From Hevea brasiliensis (lineage: Eukaryota > Streptophyta > Magnoliopsida > Malpighiales > Euphorbiaceae), in the NCBI RefSeq assembly GCF_030052815.1, contig NC_079500.1:4114298-4178297 (forward strand): a stretch of 64,000 nucleotides of DNA, written 5' to 3'. Each line of letters opens with the position of its first letter. The stretch's first letter is position 1. Under the pieces are notes generated by a model, which worked only from the letters and a program-made list of their open reading frames with translations, was not told the DNA's origin and searched no databases. Below, one piece after another: positions 20,836 through 32,395 of the stretch. Both the position numbers and the translations under genes were made by a program.

Positions 20836-22253
20836 TTTTTCTTTTTTCTAAAGATGTGACATTTTGCTTCTTGTTCTTCTTGTTGCGTCTGCTCTGTTTT
20901 ATGGAGCTATGGATCTCCTGGCTTTGAAAAAATTACTGAGCCTTAAGGCGGGCGCATTTAGTTTAACGAATGGAAATAAGAAAAATGAAATTTGGCGGGA
21001 ACAGTTACCGTTGAGCTGGCAATGGGGAACAGTTACCGTGAAAGATTATTATTTTGTAATTGTATTTTAGTGAAATTAATTATTAAAATTGATTATATTT
21101 TTAATTTATGAGTTAAATTAAAATAATTAATATTTTGATAAAAATTATTTAAAAATAACTTTTAAATATTTAAGTAATTGATTAAAAACTATTTATATTT
21201 TTTATTTGATTAAATAATAATTTTAAAATAAATAGATAACTTATAAACAAGGTATCCTTACTTATGACTTTTAATTTATTTTAAGTACTTTTTTTAATTT
21301 ATAAATAAAATTTAATACTAATTTACACATAACTTTCTATTTATAAGGAGCTTTGATCAACGTATAAGTTAAACTAAATATCTTCTTAGTTTTAGTTAAT
21401 TAAACTATTTATAAAAAGTATCAATTTTTTCATCGGTTAATGAATTTTAATTTCAATGAAATTATTATTTAATTTCTCTATTTTAGTGAAAATATTAAGT
21501 AAGTTCTTTGTATTTTAAAAAATGCATTAGTTAATCTTGTTATTTAGTTCTATTAAAACTTTAGCTCTTCCCATTTTTTTATATTCAAATTTTTAAGATT
21601 TTCTCTTCTTTTTTTCTCTTATGTCTGCTTTATTTTTCTCCCTCCATGCTTATTTCTCTCTGCAACCACACTTTTTTTTTCTCTCATTTTATCTTTATTT
21701 TTCATCTTTTGATAAATGCTATGAGCTTTCTGCTTTCTATGTAAAAAGATTAATAAGTTGTCTTAGATCTCCAAAGGAATAAAGCCAATAATACAGAAAA
21801 ATTATTTCTATTGAAAATTATTTCTTAATAGAAAAAGCATAAAAAAAATGTCTAAAGAATTGAATAAAAATACTTGAATAATTAAAAAAAAATACATGTA
21901 AATTTAGTCTCCACACAGTTTTTCATTTCATTTATAAATATGTTTTTCATAATATTCTGCTCTTCAAAAGATATAGTCAAACTAATTAGTTTTACTAAAA
22001 TAGAGAGATTATATAGTAATTTAATTGGTATTAAAATTCATTAACTAATAGAAAATTTAAGAAAAATTATCCAAAGAGACGCATTTATTCATATATGCAA
22101 GTATCTATGCATGCAATTATTAGGACCTAAATATGTACGATACTGCTACTTCTAGTCGAAACTAGCACAAGAAGACCATTTGCTTCATTGTGTAGAAATG
22201 GACTCTCCCTGTGCTTCTTCCTTTGATTCTCCATTTGCTTCATCAATTACTAT
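20836..22253. other. Intergenic flank with promoter deletion, AT-rich
   Basis: Bases 20876-21000 are the conserved 5' flank of the F-box copies. At 21027-21041 the sequence AACAGTTACCGTGA stands in place of roughly 100 bases kept at 62060-62175, including the TATA-like block. The rest is AT-rich, with pyrimidine-rich 21560-21710, and is closely matched by 62190-63360. No gene is visible. Confidence 0.6.
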
Positions 22254-23459
22254 CTATGAATTAGAACTAGAAGCAACCTCCTCCAAGATTTCACTTGTGC
22301 CATTATCCTCAGAAGCTTCCACTTCTGTATCATCTGTTTCATTGAGTAAAACAAGACTCTCCACAAAAGTATCCAAATAAAAGGAGTGTGCATCGCCCCG
22401 AATTTTTGTATCAAAGATTTCTTCTGTCTTTGGATCATAGAAAACTAGCTGTCCAAATAATTTTGCCAATAGAACCTTACCACTTTGCCTAAATGCAACT
22501 AACTTTCTTATCCATTTCAAATGTGATTTAAAATCAGGAATATCGAAAAGTTTGGTCCAAGATCCTGGAACACCATATTCTTTCATCATCCAAACTGTAA
22601 AACAGCCTTCCCCAGTCAGTTTAAAAGATGCAACCAGCAGAAGTGATCCATCAAAAACTGCAACATCCACAAACTGGTATTTCTTAACCAAACAATCTGG
22701 TACCTCCATTTCTCCAAACGCCTCTTCTTCCAAGGAAAACGACACAATCGCATCGCATACACCAGGCCCATAAAATAGCTTATTGGCAACCCAATGACAA
22801 GCTCCGTTCAGAAAAGCAGACGTTGAGCGCGCAGTGATGACATATTTCAGATTATTATCAACCTTTCTCCAACCCCTACTTCTCAAACTGTAAATCTCAA
22901 CCAAAGGCCGAATCTCACCAAAGTTAAAATGCGAGTACACTATTCTCACAAGCTTATAATCATCAGTAGTGGAATCAAAGCCAAACCCAAGCGAGGGTAT
23001 ATAGGGTCCATATGAGCTAAACGTAAAATTTGGACAAGGAATGTTAACAATCTTTCTAACACTAGGGTTCCATAAAGCAGCTCTCTCAGTGTATTTGCCA
23101 AAAACATCATCAGATAGACAAAAGACCCCATTACAAGAACCCACTATATTAACTATACGCTTTATGCCTTTAAATGGGCAATCAAGTTCTTCAACAGGGT
23201 TTGCAGGGAAAGACTCATCGGGGTATAGCAAATAACGCACATTTTCTTTAAATGGCCAAACAAATTCTCTAGTGCTGTACCTAAAGAATAGTAGGCCACT
23301 GTTTCTTGCAGCGGTTTTCTTGAGATGTTGGGCTATGAAAGAAGGGTCGGTGATCAAAGAGTACCAGGTCTTGGAAACGCATCTGCATTTGAGGAGTGAT
23401 TTAACTGGCAATCTTGACAAAATTTCGGCGAGCAATTCTTGAGGAAGATGATCAGACAT
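22254..23459 (-). CDS. F-box/FBA protein, intact, 401 aa
   Basis: The ATG at 23459 starts MSDHLPQELLAEILSRLPVK, an F-box to about residue 48 (SLLKCRCVSKTWYSLITDP). The FBA region has SCNGVFCLSDDVFGKY, AALWNPSVRKIVNIPC, LGFGFDSTTDDYKLVRIVY, SLRSRGWRKV, FLNGACHWVANK and FGEMEVPDCLVKKY, then FYDPKTEEIFDTKI. The protein ends EEVASSSNS: a CAG codon of the longer copies is TAG here, removing the last third of the acidic tail, which is already shortened by internal deletions. Family role: SCF ubiquitin ligase adaptor, target unknown. A clear TATA box lies 165 bases upstream, and the frame is intact, so this is the best candidate for an expressed copy. Confidence 0.9.
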   Translation of the reverse strand: MSDHLPQELLAEILSRLPVKSLLKCRCVSKTWYSLITDPSFIAQHLKKTAARNSGLLFFRYSTREFVWPFKENVRYLLYPDESFPANPVEELDCPFKGIKRIVNIVGSCNGVFCLSDDVFGKYTERAALWNPSVRKIVNIPCPNFTFSSYGPYIPSLGFGFDSTTDDYKLVRIVYSHFNFGEIRPLVEIYSLRSRGWRKVDNNLKYVITARSTSAFLNGACHWVANKLFYGPGVCDAIVSFSLEEEAFGEMEVPDCLVKKYQFVDVAVFDGSLLLVASFKLTGEGCFTVWMMKEYGVPGSWTKLFDIPDFKSHLKWIRKLVAFRQSGKVLLAKLFGQLVFYDPKTEEIFDTKIRGDAHSFYLDTFVESLVLLNETDDTEVEASEDNGTSEILEEVASSSNS

Positions 23460-23623
23460 TGTTCTTTTTGTTCTTCTTGCTGCGTCTGCTCTGTTTTATT
23501 GAGCTATGGATCTACTGGCTTTGAAAAATATACTGGGCCTCAGATAAGAGGTTGCTGAGAAGTAGCAAGCTCATTCAGTTTATCGAATTGGCAATCTAGT
23601 TAGGTACCAGCCGTCTGTTTCTT

Positions 23624-23633
23624 TATATATAAA
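23624..23633 (-). promoter_or_regulatory. TATA box of the F-box gene at 22254-23459
   Basis: TTTATATATA on the minus strand, about 165 bases before the ATG, in the block GTTTATATATAAAGAAACAG shared with the paralogues. Confidence 0.65.
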
Positions 23634-23689
23634 CAACAGAAGATTCTGGAATAGAGGCAGTTACTCTTTTCTTTTTTTGGTCTTCAAAT

Positions 23690-24140
23690 CCATATTCTTT
23701 CCATTAGCATCCATATTCGACTAAATAAAAATTAGCTTATTTAAAAAAAAATCAAATTTAAACTTGATTTTTAAGCTCATTTAATAAATAAATTGAGCTT
23801 AAACTTAATAATATTGGATTCATTAAAGCTTTCGAGCAGCTCACTTAACAAATTTATTTGTAAAAATATTTATATTAATTATTATATTTTATTATATTAT
23901 AAATATTTATTATTTTATAAAAAAATATTTTAAAAATATGTATTATTCAAAATTATGATATTATTATGTATAAAATATATTTATTAAATATAATTATTTA
24001 TAATTTAAATTTATTTTTTAATAAAAATTAAGATATTTTTTTTATGAGAGCGAATATAAATTAATTAATATGAACTTTATAATTATAAACTTAAAATTCA
24101 TTCTTAAATGAGTCTAACGACTTGAGATTTAATTTAATAA
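23690..24140. repeat. Dispersed AT-rich repeat, copy 1
   Basis: AT-rich sequence with AAGCTCATTT, GAGCTTAAACTT and GAGCAGCTCACTT motifs, of the GAGCTC/GCTCGA-type repeats common in plant genomes. It matches 36150-36670 and lies in the same place relative to the adjacent F-box gene, so it predates that duplication. No gene is present. Confidence 0.5.
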
Positions 24141-24554
24141 AAAATTCAGTCTACCGGACCTCAGATAAGAGGTTGCTGGGAAGTCGCAAGCCCATCCAAT
24201 TTAACCAATCTCATCCTTTTAATTTGATTATATTTTCAAATTTCTTTTATTGATTTTAAAAATATAATGGAATTTAGTTCTTTTCCCTTATGAAAAGAAT
24301 TTGAATAAGAAAAATAACAGGGGAGAAATTAGATCTCTTTTCTTTTACTTTCCATTCATTTTTCTGAATCCATAGAGTTCAAATTTCACATGCTAAGAAA
24401 CAAGAATAAAATAGAAAAAAAATAATAATAAAACATCAAATTTCATTAACTAAAATCCCAGATAATTGATACAACTTGCTTGTCTTTTGGATCACTACTA
24501 CCCCCAAGGTAACGCTATGATTATATTTGTCGTTAAAGACGCAGTAAGCTTACG
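24141..24554. other. F-box 5'-flank relic
   Basis: The sequence GGACCTCAGATAAGAGGTTG and CTGGGAAGTCGCAAGCCCATC at 24157-24198, followed by TTTGATTATATTTTCAAATTTC, is the flank found upstream of F-box copies, but no F-box coding sequence adjoins it. A deleted copy is inferred. The paralogous relic is at 36670-37040. Confidence 0.5.
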
Positions 24555-25471
24555 TTACCTTGGAATTGATTTCCAATCCCAAAATGAGCCATCAGTAGCC
24601 AAACAAAAGTAACAAGTTCTCCACCTTCGATCATGGGAAGTTGCAGTGCAATGATTTGCAGCATATGACATCATCTCCACCCACACACTGCTCAGTATCT
24701 TCCATTTCTGTTCTTTCAATTTTTTCAGCTCTTTGGCTAACATACTTGCAGCGAACAATACAGATTTGCTTCCATCTCCCTTCACTTCTGTTGCCTTAAA
24801 CTCTGTATTCACTTCAGGAATCATTTGACATACTTTCTTTAGTTAATATAATCTTATGCCTCTTTCTAAAAAATCTTTCAGCATCAGCACAGGTATCTTT
24901 AAACCTTACCTTACAAATTCCTGCCACAGTAGCCATCATTGTCGACTGCATAATGAAAAGATACAGCATGTAATCTGACAAAATTTTACTGAATTCTTTT
25001 TCATTACTCTTATTTTCTCTCTCCTTTTTATCATTGATCAAGAGCTCAGTTGCAATGTGCCACATCAGGATGCTCTCATCATAAGGGACAGCAAGAACAT
25101 AAGATATTAACTCGTCACTCCTTTGTTTATCCAAACCATTATTTTGAAGAACCCAGTCACCTGTAGCCGAACATATTTTCCTGACAGTTTCTGCATCATC
25201 TATCAACCGAGATCTCTTTTGCAGCTCACCGAAAATATATTCACAGAGCTCCATTGTCAGTGGCTCGCTGGAAACATACGTTATCTCATCCAGAAAATCC
25301 TTGAGGCCCACAAGATCAATGAGTCGATCCTTGGAAGCATTCAGGCACTGGATGGCTTTATCAATGCACGAAAACCGAGTGACCTTTTTGGTCTAGTCTT
25401 TATGCACAGACAGAAATTGTTGGTGATGCCACATTGATGAAAACTTTTACCAATTCCCAAATAGGAATGAT

Positions 25472-26344
25472 TGTTTTGTGCAACGCAAAAACGTGTAAAC
25501 TGTAAAAAAAATAAAATAAATACACAAAATATTAATATTTACGTAGTTCACTCGAGCTACATCAACGGGTATGCCATCTTTCACTATCAATAGTAATAAA
25601 TCATCATTACAAACTCAAAACTATACTACTCATAAACCCAATTACACTCAAGAGAAATCATACAACATCAAACTGCTTATAGTAAATATATTAGTCAGTC
25701 CCTCTCAATCTCTTCTAGACATAACCAAATATATTTACTATTACAACACTACATCATAAAGGATACCTTCAACTATATGGGCTAAAGCCCTCTCAAGAAT
25801 CCCTTCCTCTTAAATTCTATGTCCTTTCTCCACATTAGGCCAAAGTCTCTCTTTACTGCAATAGACAAGTGCCCCTCATAAATGGGCAGAGTCAAATCCT
25901 CAGTAATTAGCAAGGCCCCTCTCTACAATGGGCAACAGCCTCACTCCATGAGCTGAAAGCCAAATAATCTTTTCCACTATTCTCCTATTTATAGTGTTAA
26001 ATCTCTCAATTCTAATATCATTAGAAGTCCTACTCAATTTAAGAATAATACTAAAATAAGAGTTCTACTTTATATAAGAAATATTCCTCTATCCTATTGA
26101 GGAATATTTCTCCTACTCAAATTAGGAAAAGGTCTCTTCAGATGTTACTAGGATCTATTTATAGTGTTAATTCTCTCAATTCTAATCTGATTAGGAGTCC
26201 TACTCAATTTAGGAATAACACTAAAATAAGAATTCTACTTTATATAGGAAATATTCCTCTATCCTATTAAGGAATATTTCTTCTACTCAAATTAGGAAAA
26301 GGTCTCTTCAGATGTTACTAGGATTTTGAGTCATAATTCTAACA
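25472..26344 (-). repeat. 3' LTR of the TRIM-like element, with internal duplication
   Basis: This LTR is 873 bases, longer than its partner because a block of about 170 bases (25984-26153) is repeated in tandem (26155-26323). Each block includes CTATAAATAG on the minus strand, so this LTR has two TATA boxes, at 25984-25993 and 26155-26164. Confidence 0.8.
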
Positions 26345-26640
26345 ATCTCCACATTGACTCAAAATCCATTAACCATTGCATACCTCAAATTCTTGGGTGC
26401 CTTCAATCATCACATCTCTATGCTTGAACTTGAACCCTTCAAATCATCAATCTCTCCGATCTTCATCTTGGATGTAACTTGCTTCTTTCTTCAAAAAATT
26501 TTCACGTAATCAATCTTATCGATTTTGCATCAAGAGCTCCACTTCAATTTCAACTCTTCATCATCACCATTATTGCCTGTGCGACTTTTACATGTCGCAG
26601 CAACTCCACCTTCAACCAAACTCACCAATATCATTCCCAT

Positions 26641-26652
26641 GCTCTAATATCA
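26641..26652 (-). promoter_or_regulatory. Primer-binding site of the TRIM-like element
   Basis: TGATATTAGAGC on the minus strand differs at two positions from the standard TGGTATCAGAGC. It lies three bases from the LTR end at 26656. Confidence 0.65.
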
Positions 26653-26655
26653 ATT

Positions 26656-27371
26656 TGTTGTGCACCACGGAAGCGTGTAAACTGCAAAGAAATAAAGCAA
26701 ATGCACAAAACACCAATATTTACGTGGTTCACCCCCTCAACATAGGGCTACATCAACGGGCATGCCATCTTCCACTATCAATAGTAATAAATCATCATTA
26801 CAAGCTTAAAGCTATACTACTCATAAACCCAATTACACCCAAGAAAAATTATACAACATCAAACTTCTTATAGTAAATATATTAGTCCCTCTCAGTCTCC
26901 TCTAGACATAACCCAATATATTTACTATTACAACACTACACCACAAAGAGTGTCTTCAACTACATGGGCTAGAGCCCTCTCATCAATGGACAAGAATCCA
27001 TTCCTCTTGAATTTTATGTCATTTCTCCACCTTAGGCCGAAACCTCTCTTCACTAAAATGGGCAAGTGCCCCTCATCAATGGGCAGAGCTAAATCCTCAG
27101 TAATTGGCAAAGCCCCTGTCTACAATGGGCGACAGCCTCACTTCATAAGCTGAAAGTTAAATAACCCTTTCCACCATTCTCCTATTTATAGTGCTAATTC
27201 CCTCAATCCTAATTTGATTAGGAGTCTCACTCAATTTAGGAATAACACTAAAATAAGAGTTCTACTTTATATAGGAAATATTCATCTATCCTATTGAGGA
27301 ATATTTCTCCTACTTAAATTAGGAAAAAGTCTCTTCAAATCTTACTAGGATTTTGAGTCATAATTTTAACA
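26656..27371 (-). repeat. 5' LTR of the TRIM-like element
   Basis: 716 bases with TG/CA ends, closely similar to 25472-26344 apart from the tandem block. It has one TATA box (CTATAAATAG on the minus strand, 27182-27191). The DUF4220 relic resumes directly at 27372 with GATAGAGATTATGG. Confidence 0.8.
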
Positions 27372-28506
27372 GATAGAGATTATGGATCTCGCTTGGACAT
27401 TTTTTGAAACAGTATCTTATCAAGTTATGGCCAAACACAGAATCATACCACATGCGAAAAAGAAGCGGCGCAGTCAAAGTTGTATGTTTGTCTGGTTCAA
27501 GATCAACCTTCTTTGATTTCTTTAGACTGATGAAGTTTCCGAAGAGACTCAATGCCCATTGAGGTGATATTCTGAAGAGATTCAATGCCCAATGAGGTGA
27601 TCTTTCTCTAGGCCTGGTGAATTCCTCCAGGCGATCACCATCGATTTGAGAAAATGGCCATGAAGAATGATAATATATCGAGTCCTATGGCACCAAACAG
27701 CAGAAAATAAGTAAGCTTAACACCAAACTTGTCGAAAGCATACTTTTTTACCTGGAAATGGAAGATAGTAAGGGATACCACGACTGAACAAAATGATATG
27801 AAGCGGAAAAACATGCCCCACTTGGAGTGAACAATCACTACTCTCGTGTAGAGAACTTCATAGAATAAGTTGAGCTCTCCGACTATTACTTTGAAAGCAT
27901 CTTCTGCAGATATGCTATTGAAAAAGTTTCGGCTCTCATCGCGCTCCTTAAAGCTGAGGATGAGATCAACAATAAGTCTCTTGAAGATTTTGAAGAACTC
28001 GTAAGCCTCCTCCACCACTTTGACATCGTCTAAGCCTCTTTTTTCCTTACGCATATCCATAACCTCGGTTTCTCCTTCAGGTTCAGATATTTCTTTTTTC
28101 TGATTTCGTTAGGTTTCTCTGAAAGTACCTCCGAAAGCTTGGCATAATTGACACCAGGATCTGGATTTCTGAGCATGGAATCTCTGAATTTATCCTTGCT
28201 CGCAAAATACAAAGAAGAAGTGCGCTCCAAATATTTGATTATCCCTGCTATAAACAGGAGCGTTGTTGGGATCATAACCCTGTTTCTGGGAAGTGTTTTG
28301 ATGAACACATAACCAGTAGCAACAGCCTGGGTTATGAACGCAAGCAAGTGCCTAAGCCACAATTGGTTATCCTCAACAGAAAAAGCAGTGATAGTGTCTG
28401 GGCCACCAAGATGCACCAAAAGAAAAGGAGCCCAAAACGCCAAGAGATCACCATTTTCATAAGAGCAAAGATAATCATCAGAAGGGTTGCTTTGGCTGTT
28501 GAACAT

Positions 28507-30573
28507 GGTTTCATTAAAACTTTAGCTCCTTTGTTTTTTTTTTTTATTTATTTATTCAAATCGTCCTGATCTTCTCTTTATTTTTTTCTTACCCTGCTTT
28601 GTTTTTCTCCCTCCATCTTTATTTCCCTCTGTAACACCACTTTTTTTTTTCTTCTCTCATTCTATCTTTATTTTTTATCTTATGATAAATGCTACAAGTT
28701 GTGTCACACCCATTCTCCTAATTAAAACATGAGAAACCTGAAACTAAACTATAGTTTTCTATAAATAACTGATCAACTAACTATAAATACCTCATATAAA
28801 CATAATTTTTTTTATAGTGACTAATTAAATATATTAATAAATCAATTTATATATTAAGACATCATATTTACAAATATTTTTTTAGATTCAAATATTTAGA
28901 GAACTAGAAAGAGGGACATTGAAAGCAAAGAGAATAAAATTTTACCTACATTGGACCGCACCCAAAGGTTGCCTACGTACCTTCATTTTAACATGAAGGA
29001 TCAGGTCCACGTAGCTCTCAAATCGCTTATAATTGACATTTCTACTTTATACTTTCTAATTATCAATTCTACTACAAAATTTTTAACCATTTCCAAATTC
29101 TTGCCAAAAATTCAGCAACATCTTCCTTGTTGTAAAATGGACATTTCCCTCGGTCAAACACAAATTTCAACAAACAATTTTCAATTGAGACCGGTGCCTA
29201 TCCAAAGTTTCACACACATAATAATAATAATAATAATACATAGATAGATAGATAGAGAATGGAGATAGATAGATAGATAAAATCCATTCTCTAACTCATT
29301 TTATTTTATTTTCCCCTTTAGCATCACAAAGAATATAGCATCACAAAGAATACCTGAAATATTAGTATATGGTTCGACCCACCACTTCATAATTTCCAAA
29401 TTATGAATATGGTAGTGTGTCATTTAATCAACCTCAATTCCAACCTCACAGCCAAAGTTGATTTAATAATAATAAAATAGATATTTGACTCCAAATTCAG
29501 AATGATTACATATACACCAACTATAATAATACCCCACTGTCAAGAATTTCATTTATCATTCAATTAACTAGAATTTCTTATATACAGCCAAAAAGAATAT
29601 CACAAAGCAATATTCGCGAATAAAATTTTAATTACATTTCACTTACCCTTGGAGAAATAAGGCTCAGATTATTGTTATATTTAAATACACAAATTTTACC
29701 TATTTTTAGCAAACACAATTTAGGTAAGCTCGTAAACAAGACACTAGTGGAAGACACTAGTCCCCTAGTTGAGCTTAGCAAATAGATGAAATTTAAATTG
29801 TTAAAGTATTTAATCTTGAAGGTCCTATAAAGATACAAAGCTGAATGAATTGGAATAATTAGAAATACACACACACACACAAACGCAAGTAGTTGTTAAA
29901 TCATTTTTTTTTTTTGAAGTGGCAGATTAAACAAGCTTAGAAAATTAATCTTGTTCCACCTCAAAATTTCTTTTAATGCATAAATTCCTCCACCTGGCCT
30001 AACTCTTCACATATAGGTCATTAATAAATATTGCATTATCAGCAGAGTAACAAGTTTTGTTTTAAAAAAAAAAATCATCAAACCCCAATTTCTCATACTA
30101 AAATTTCATACTCTACCAATTGATTGATTAGTTAGACACAAATCACGTCATCTCTTTAATGTTTCAATAGCATGGAACAATGAGTACCAATTCTAATGAC
30201 TTATTAATTTAATTCAGAGCTATTATACTCAGGCATCAATACCTAATCTAGTTTAACTATTGCTTCAACATTATGAAAAGGGAAAAATACAAGAAAGAAA
30301 TATAACCGGGTTACTGCTGGTGTGTGTGCTTCATTTATCTCCAACAAATAGACTATCTAGTGATGGTGATGAAAATAAGAGGCTTAACAGACCTTAATGG
30401 CAGCCTCCACATGTTGAATTTCATTGAAGCTTTATGAATTTGGAACCTTCAAGTTCTGTTCCCAAATATTCGATTTTCCTTTTTCTCTAATAAACAGTTG
30501 CCTTGCTTTGCTTCTCTACTACGTTGGAGAATGATTGGATCACTTCTTTCCCTATTATCGATCCTTAATTCCA

Positions 30574-30642
<69 letters not shown>

Positions 30643-31156
30643 TTAAGTCAATAAAGTCACAACTCGATTCCTTCATGAGATGGGGATGCCACGACGATGA
30701 CCTGAGGTGGAGCAGCAGCTGATAAGATGCGATGAGGCGATGCCAAGGAGGAAGGAACTGCGGGGTGAGGGTTGCTGCTGCTGGGCCAAAGTTTGGAGTG
30801 AGGGCTGAGAAGAGAGGCGGATGAGAAAATAAAGAATCGATGGTGAATTGTGAAGATCTTTCTTAAGTTTTGTTTTTATTATTATTTTTAATTAATTCTT
30901 ATTTAAATATCTCCCCCCTCATTATTGTCGTTATATTGCCATTTCTCTTTTCTTAGACTAACTAGAGTACTCTAGTCTTTACATCAAATTTCAACGCTTA
31001 TTTTATTATAAATATTATTATTCACACAAATAAAAAAAATATAAAAATAATATTTAGAGAATTAAATAAAAATATTTAAATTATTAAAAAATTTTAAATT
31101 TAATATTTATATAATAAAATTTTTATTTTCATTTAGAAATATATTTTTTATAATAT
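28507..31156. other. Non-coding stretch with microsatellites
   Basis: Bases 28507-28700 and 31040-31156 match the continuous flank at 39225-39620, so about 2.3 kb between them was inserted or is locus-specific. The insert holds short ATA and GATA runs (29219-29280), an AC run (29868-29880) and a CT run (30576-30638). Bases 28950-29015 read like part of an LTR (GGTTGCCTACGTACC, GGATCAGGTCCACGTAG), but no pair of ends was found. No gene is supported. Confidence 0.55.
30576..30638. repeat. CT microsatellite
   Basis: About 31 uninterrupted CT repeats. A reading frame on the minus strand through it codes for alternating Arg-Glu and is not credible as a gene. Confidence 0.95.
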
Positions 31157-31171
31157 TATATTTTTCAAAAA
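31157..31171. repeat. Left target-site duplication of the LINE
   Basis: TATATTTTTCAAAAA, identical over 15 bases to 34450-34464. It directly adjoins the 5' end of the LINE. Confidence 0.85.
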
Positions 31172-31501
31172 CTCCGCCTAAGTAGTTTGCGCTTAGCCGG
31201 TCCAAAGCCTAGATAAAGGAGGAGGGTTGCGGTAGGTAACAATCAGCTTAAAAATTTCGTCACATCTTATGATATGGATTCAAATGATATAAACGTTGGG
31301 GCATCCTCTACTAACGACACGCTATATCGGAGCCCGGGTGTAGTGAGAAATATGCAAGAGTGTAGGGCGTTCACCGAAAGCGACGCGCCATGCCGGCGCC
31401 CGGGTGTGGTGTTAAGTGAGCAAGGGTTCCCACATCATGGACGGGTGTGGGTAAAGAAGTTAGTCCATAGGATAGATAGTAGAACAGATAGTGGAATATA
31501 A

Positions 31502-32395
31502 CACAAGATAGACATAGAAAATAATAGAAGATATCATAAAAGGAGACCAATTAGGAAGGAACAGGATAAGAGGAGGATCAGGGTTGATACTTGGAATGTT
31601 GGATCACTTACAGAAAAATTAATAGAGCTTGTGAATACCTTGGAAAGGAGAAGGGTGAATATTGCTTGCATTCAGGAGACTAAATGGGTAGGAGAGAAAA
31701 GCAAAGAAGTGGGTAATTCAGGGTACAAACTGTGGTTTACCGGAAAGGAGAGAAATAAGAATGGAGTGGGCATAATCATAGATAGGACATTAAAAGACGC
31801 TGTAATAGCTGTGAAAAGAGTAGGAGATAGAATTATACTAGTAAAGCTAGTACTAGAAGGAAAAATAATAAATGTAGTTTGTACTTATGCCCCACAAATA
31901 GAACTACATAGTGAGAGTAAACAAAGGTTTTGGGAAGATATGGATGATTTAATGTAAAGCATACCAAATGAAGAGAATATTTTCATTGTTGGAGATTTGA
32001 ATGGACATGTAGGAAGTGATAGGCAAGGCTATGAGAATGTTCATGGAGGTTTTGGTTTTGGCAGTCGAAATGAGGAGAGAAAAAGCATCCTGGATTTTGC
32101 TATGGCATACGACCTAATACTAGCAAATACCTACTTTATAAAAAGAGAGTAACATTTAGTGACTTTCAAAAGTGGGCAACATAGAAGCCAAATCGACTTC
32201 CTCTTAACCAGGAAGACAAATAGTGCTCTATGCAAGGATTGCAAGGTCATTCTAGGAGAGGCTTTAACAAGTCAACATCGATTAGTGGTCTTGGATGTCA
32301 AGTTTAGGAACAATTCAAGTAAGGTCAGAAGAAATAGTATAGCTCAAACAGTGGTGGGAGTTCAAAAGAGTAAAGCAAGTGAAGTTCAAAAATGA
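31502..32395 (+). pseudogene. LINE endonuclease domain
   Basis: The frame open from about 31502 carries RIRVDTWNVGSLTEK, then VNIACIQETKWVG with the catalytic Glu of the endonuclease family, and INVVCTYAPQ. A TAA at 31955-31957 interrupts it. In the same frame follow ENIFIVGDLNGHVGSDRQGY with the Asp and Asn of the active site, a further stop near 32151, and SGQHRSQIDFLLT and SQHRLVVLDV with the final Asp-His type motif. This domain nicks DNA at the target in functional elements. The several stops show it is inactive. Confidence 0.82.

Larger units (their letters stand above)
25472..27371 (-). mobile_element. Small non-autonomous LTR retrotransposon (TRIM-like)
   Basis: Two direct repeats (25472-26344 and 26656-27371) flank 311 bases with no coding capacity. 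On the minus strand each repeat starts TGTTAGAATTATGACTC or TGTTAAAATTATGACTC and ends with a CA. A primer-binding site variant lies at 26641-26652 and a purine-rich CAATGTGGAGAT before the 3' LTR. The LTRs are longer than in typical TRIMs, so a deletion derivative of a copia element is also possible. The related DUF4220 relic B has the uninterrupted sequence GGAATGATTGAGATTATGG at 38089-38107, which proves insertion after duplication of the host sequence. Confidence 0.85.
24555..28506 (-). pseudogene. DUF4220/DUF594 protein relic A, split by an LTR element
   Basis: Pieces on the minus strand, in order: 28506-28100 (LLAFWAPFLLVHLGGPDTIT, EDNQLWLRHLLAF, then NPDPGVNYAKLSEV); after a one-base shift near 28095, 28060-27635 (KRGLDDVKVVEEAYEFFKIF, ISAEDAFKVIVGELNLFYEV, and a hydrophobic segment LTYFLLFGAIGLDILSFFMA); 27585-27358 (SVFGHNLIRYC); the insertion at 25472-27371; then 25311-24555, the DUF594 end (YDESILMWHIATELLINDK, FSKILSDYMLYLFIMQS, WVEMMSYAANHC). 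Members are plant membrane-associated proteins of unknown function. The usual N-terminal 60-80 residues are absent in this copy and in relic B alike, so the gene was truncated before it was duplicated. Confidence 0.82.

Noticed and set aside
26479..26873. Plus-strand frames inside the TRIM-like element
   Set aside because: The element lies on the minus strand; the frames cross the LTR boundary and show no domain.
29868..29880. Short AC run and nearby ATA/GATA runs as functional elements
   Set aside because: Ordinary short microsatellites without associated features.
30449..30722. Reading frames with long Arg-Glu or Ser-Leu runs
   Set aside because: They come from the CT microsatellite.
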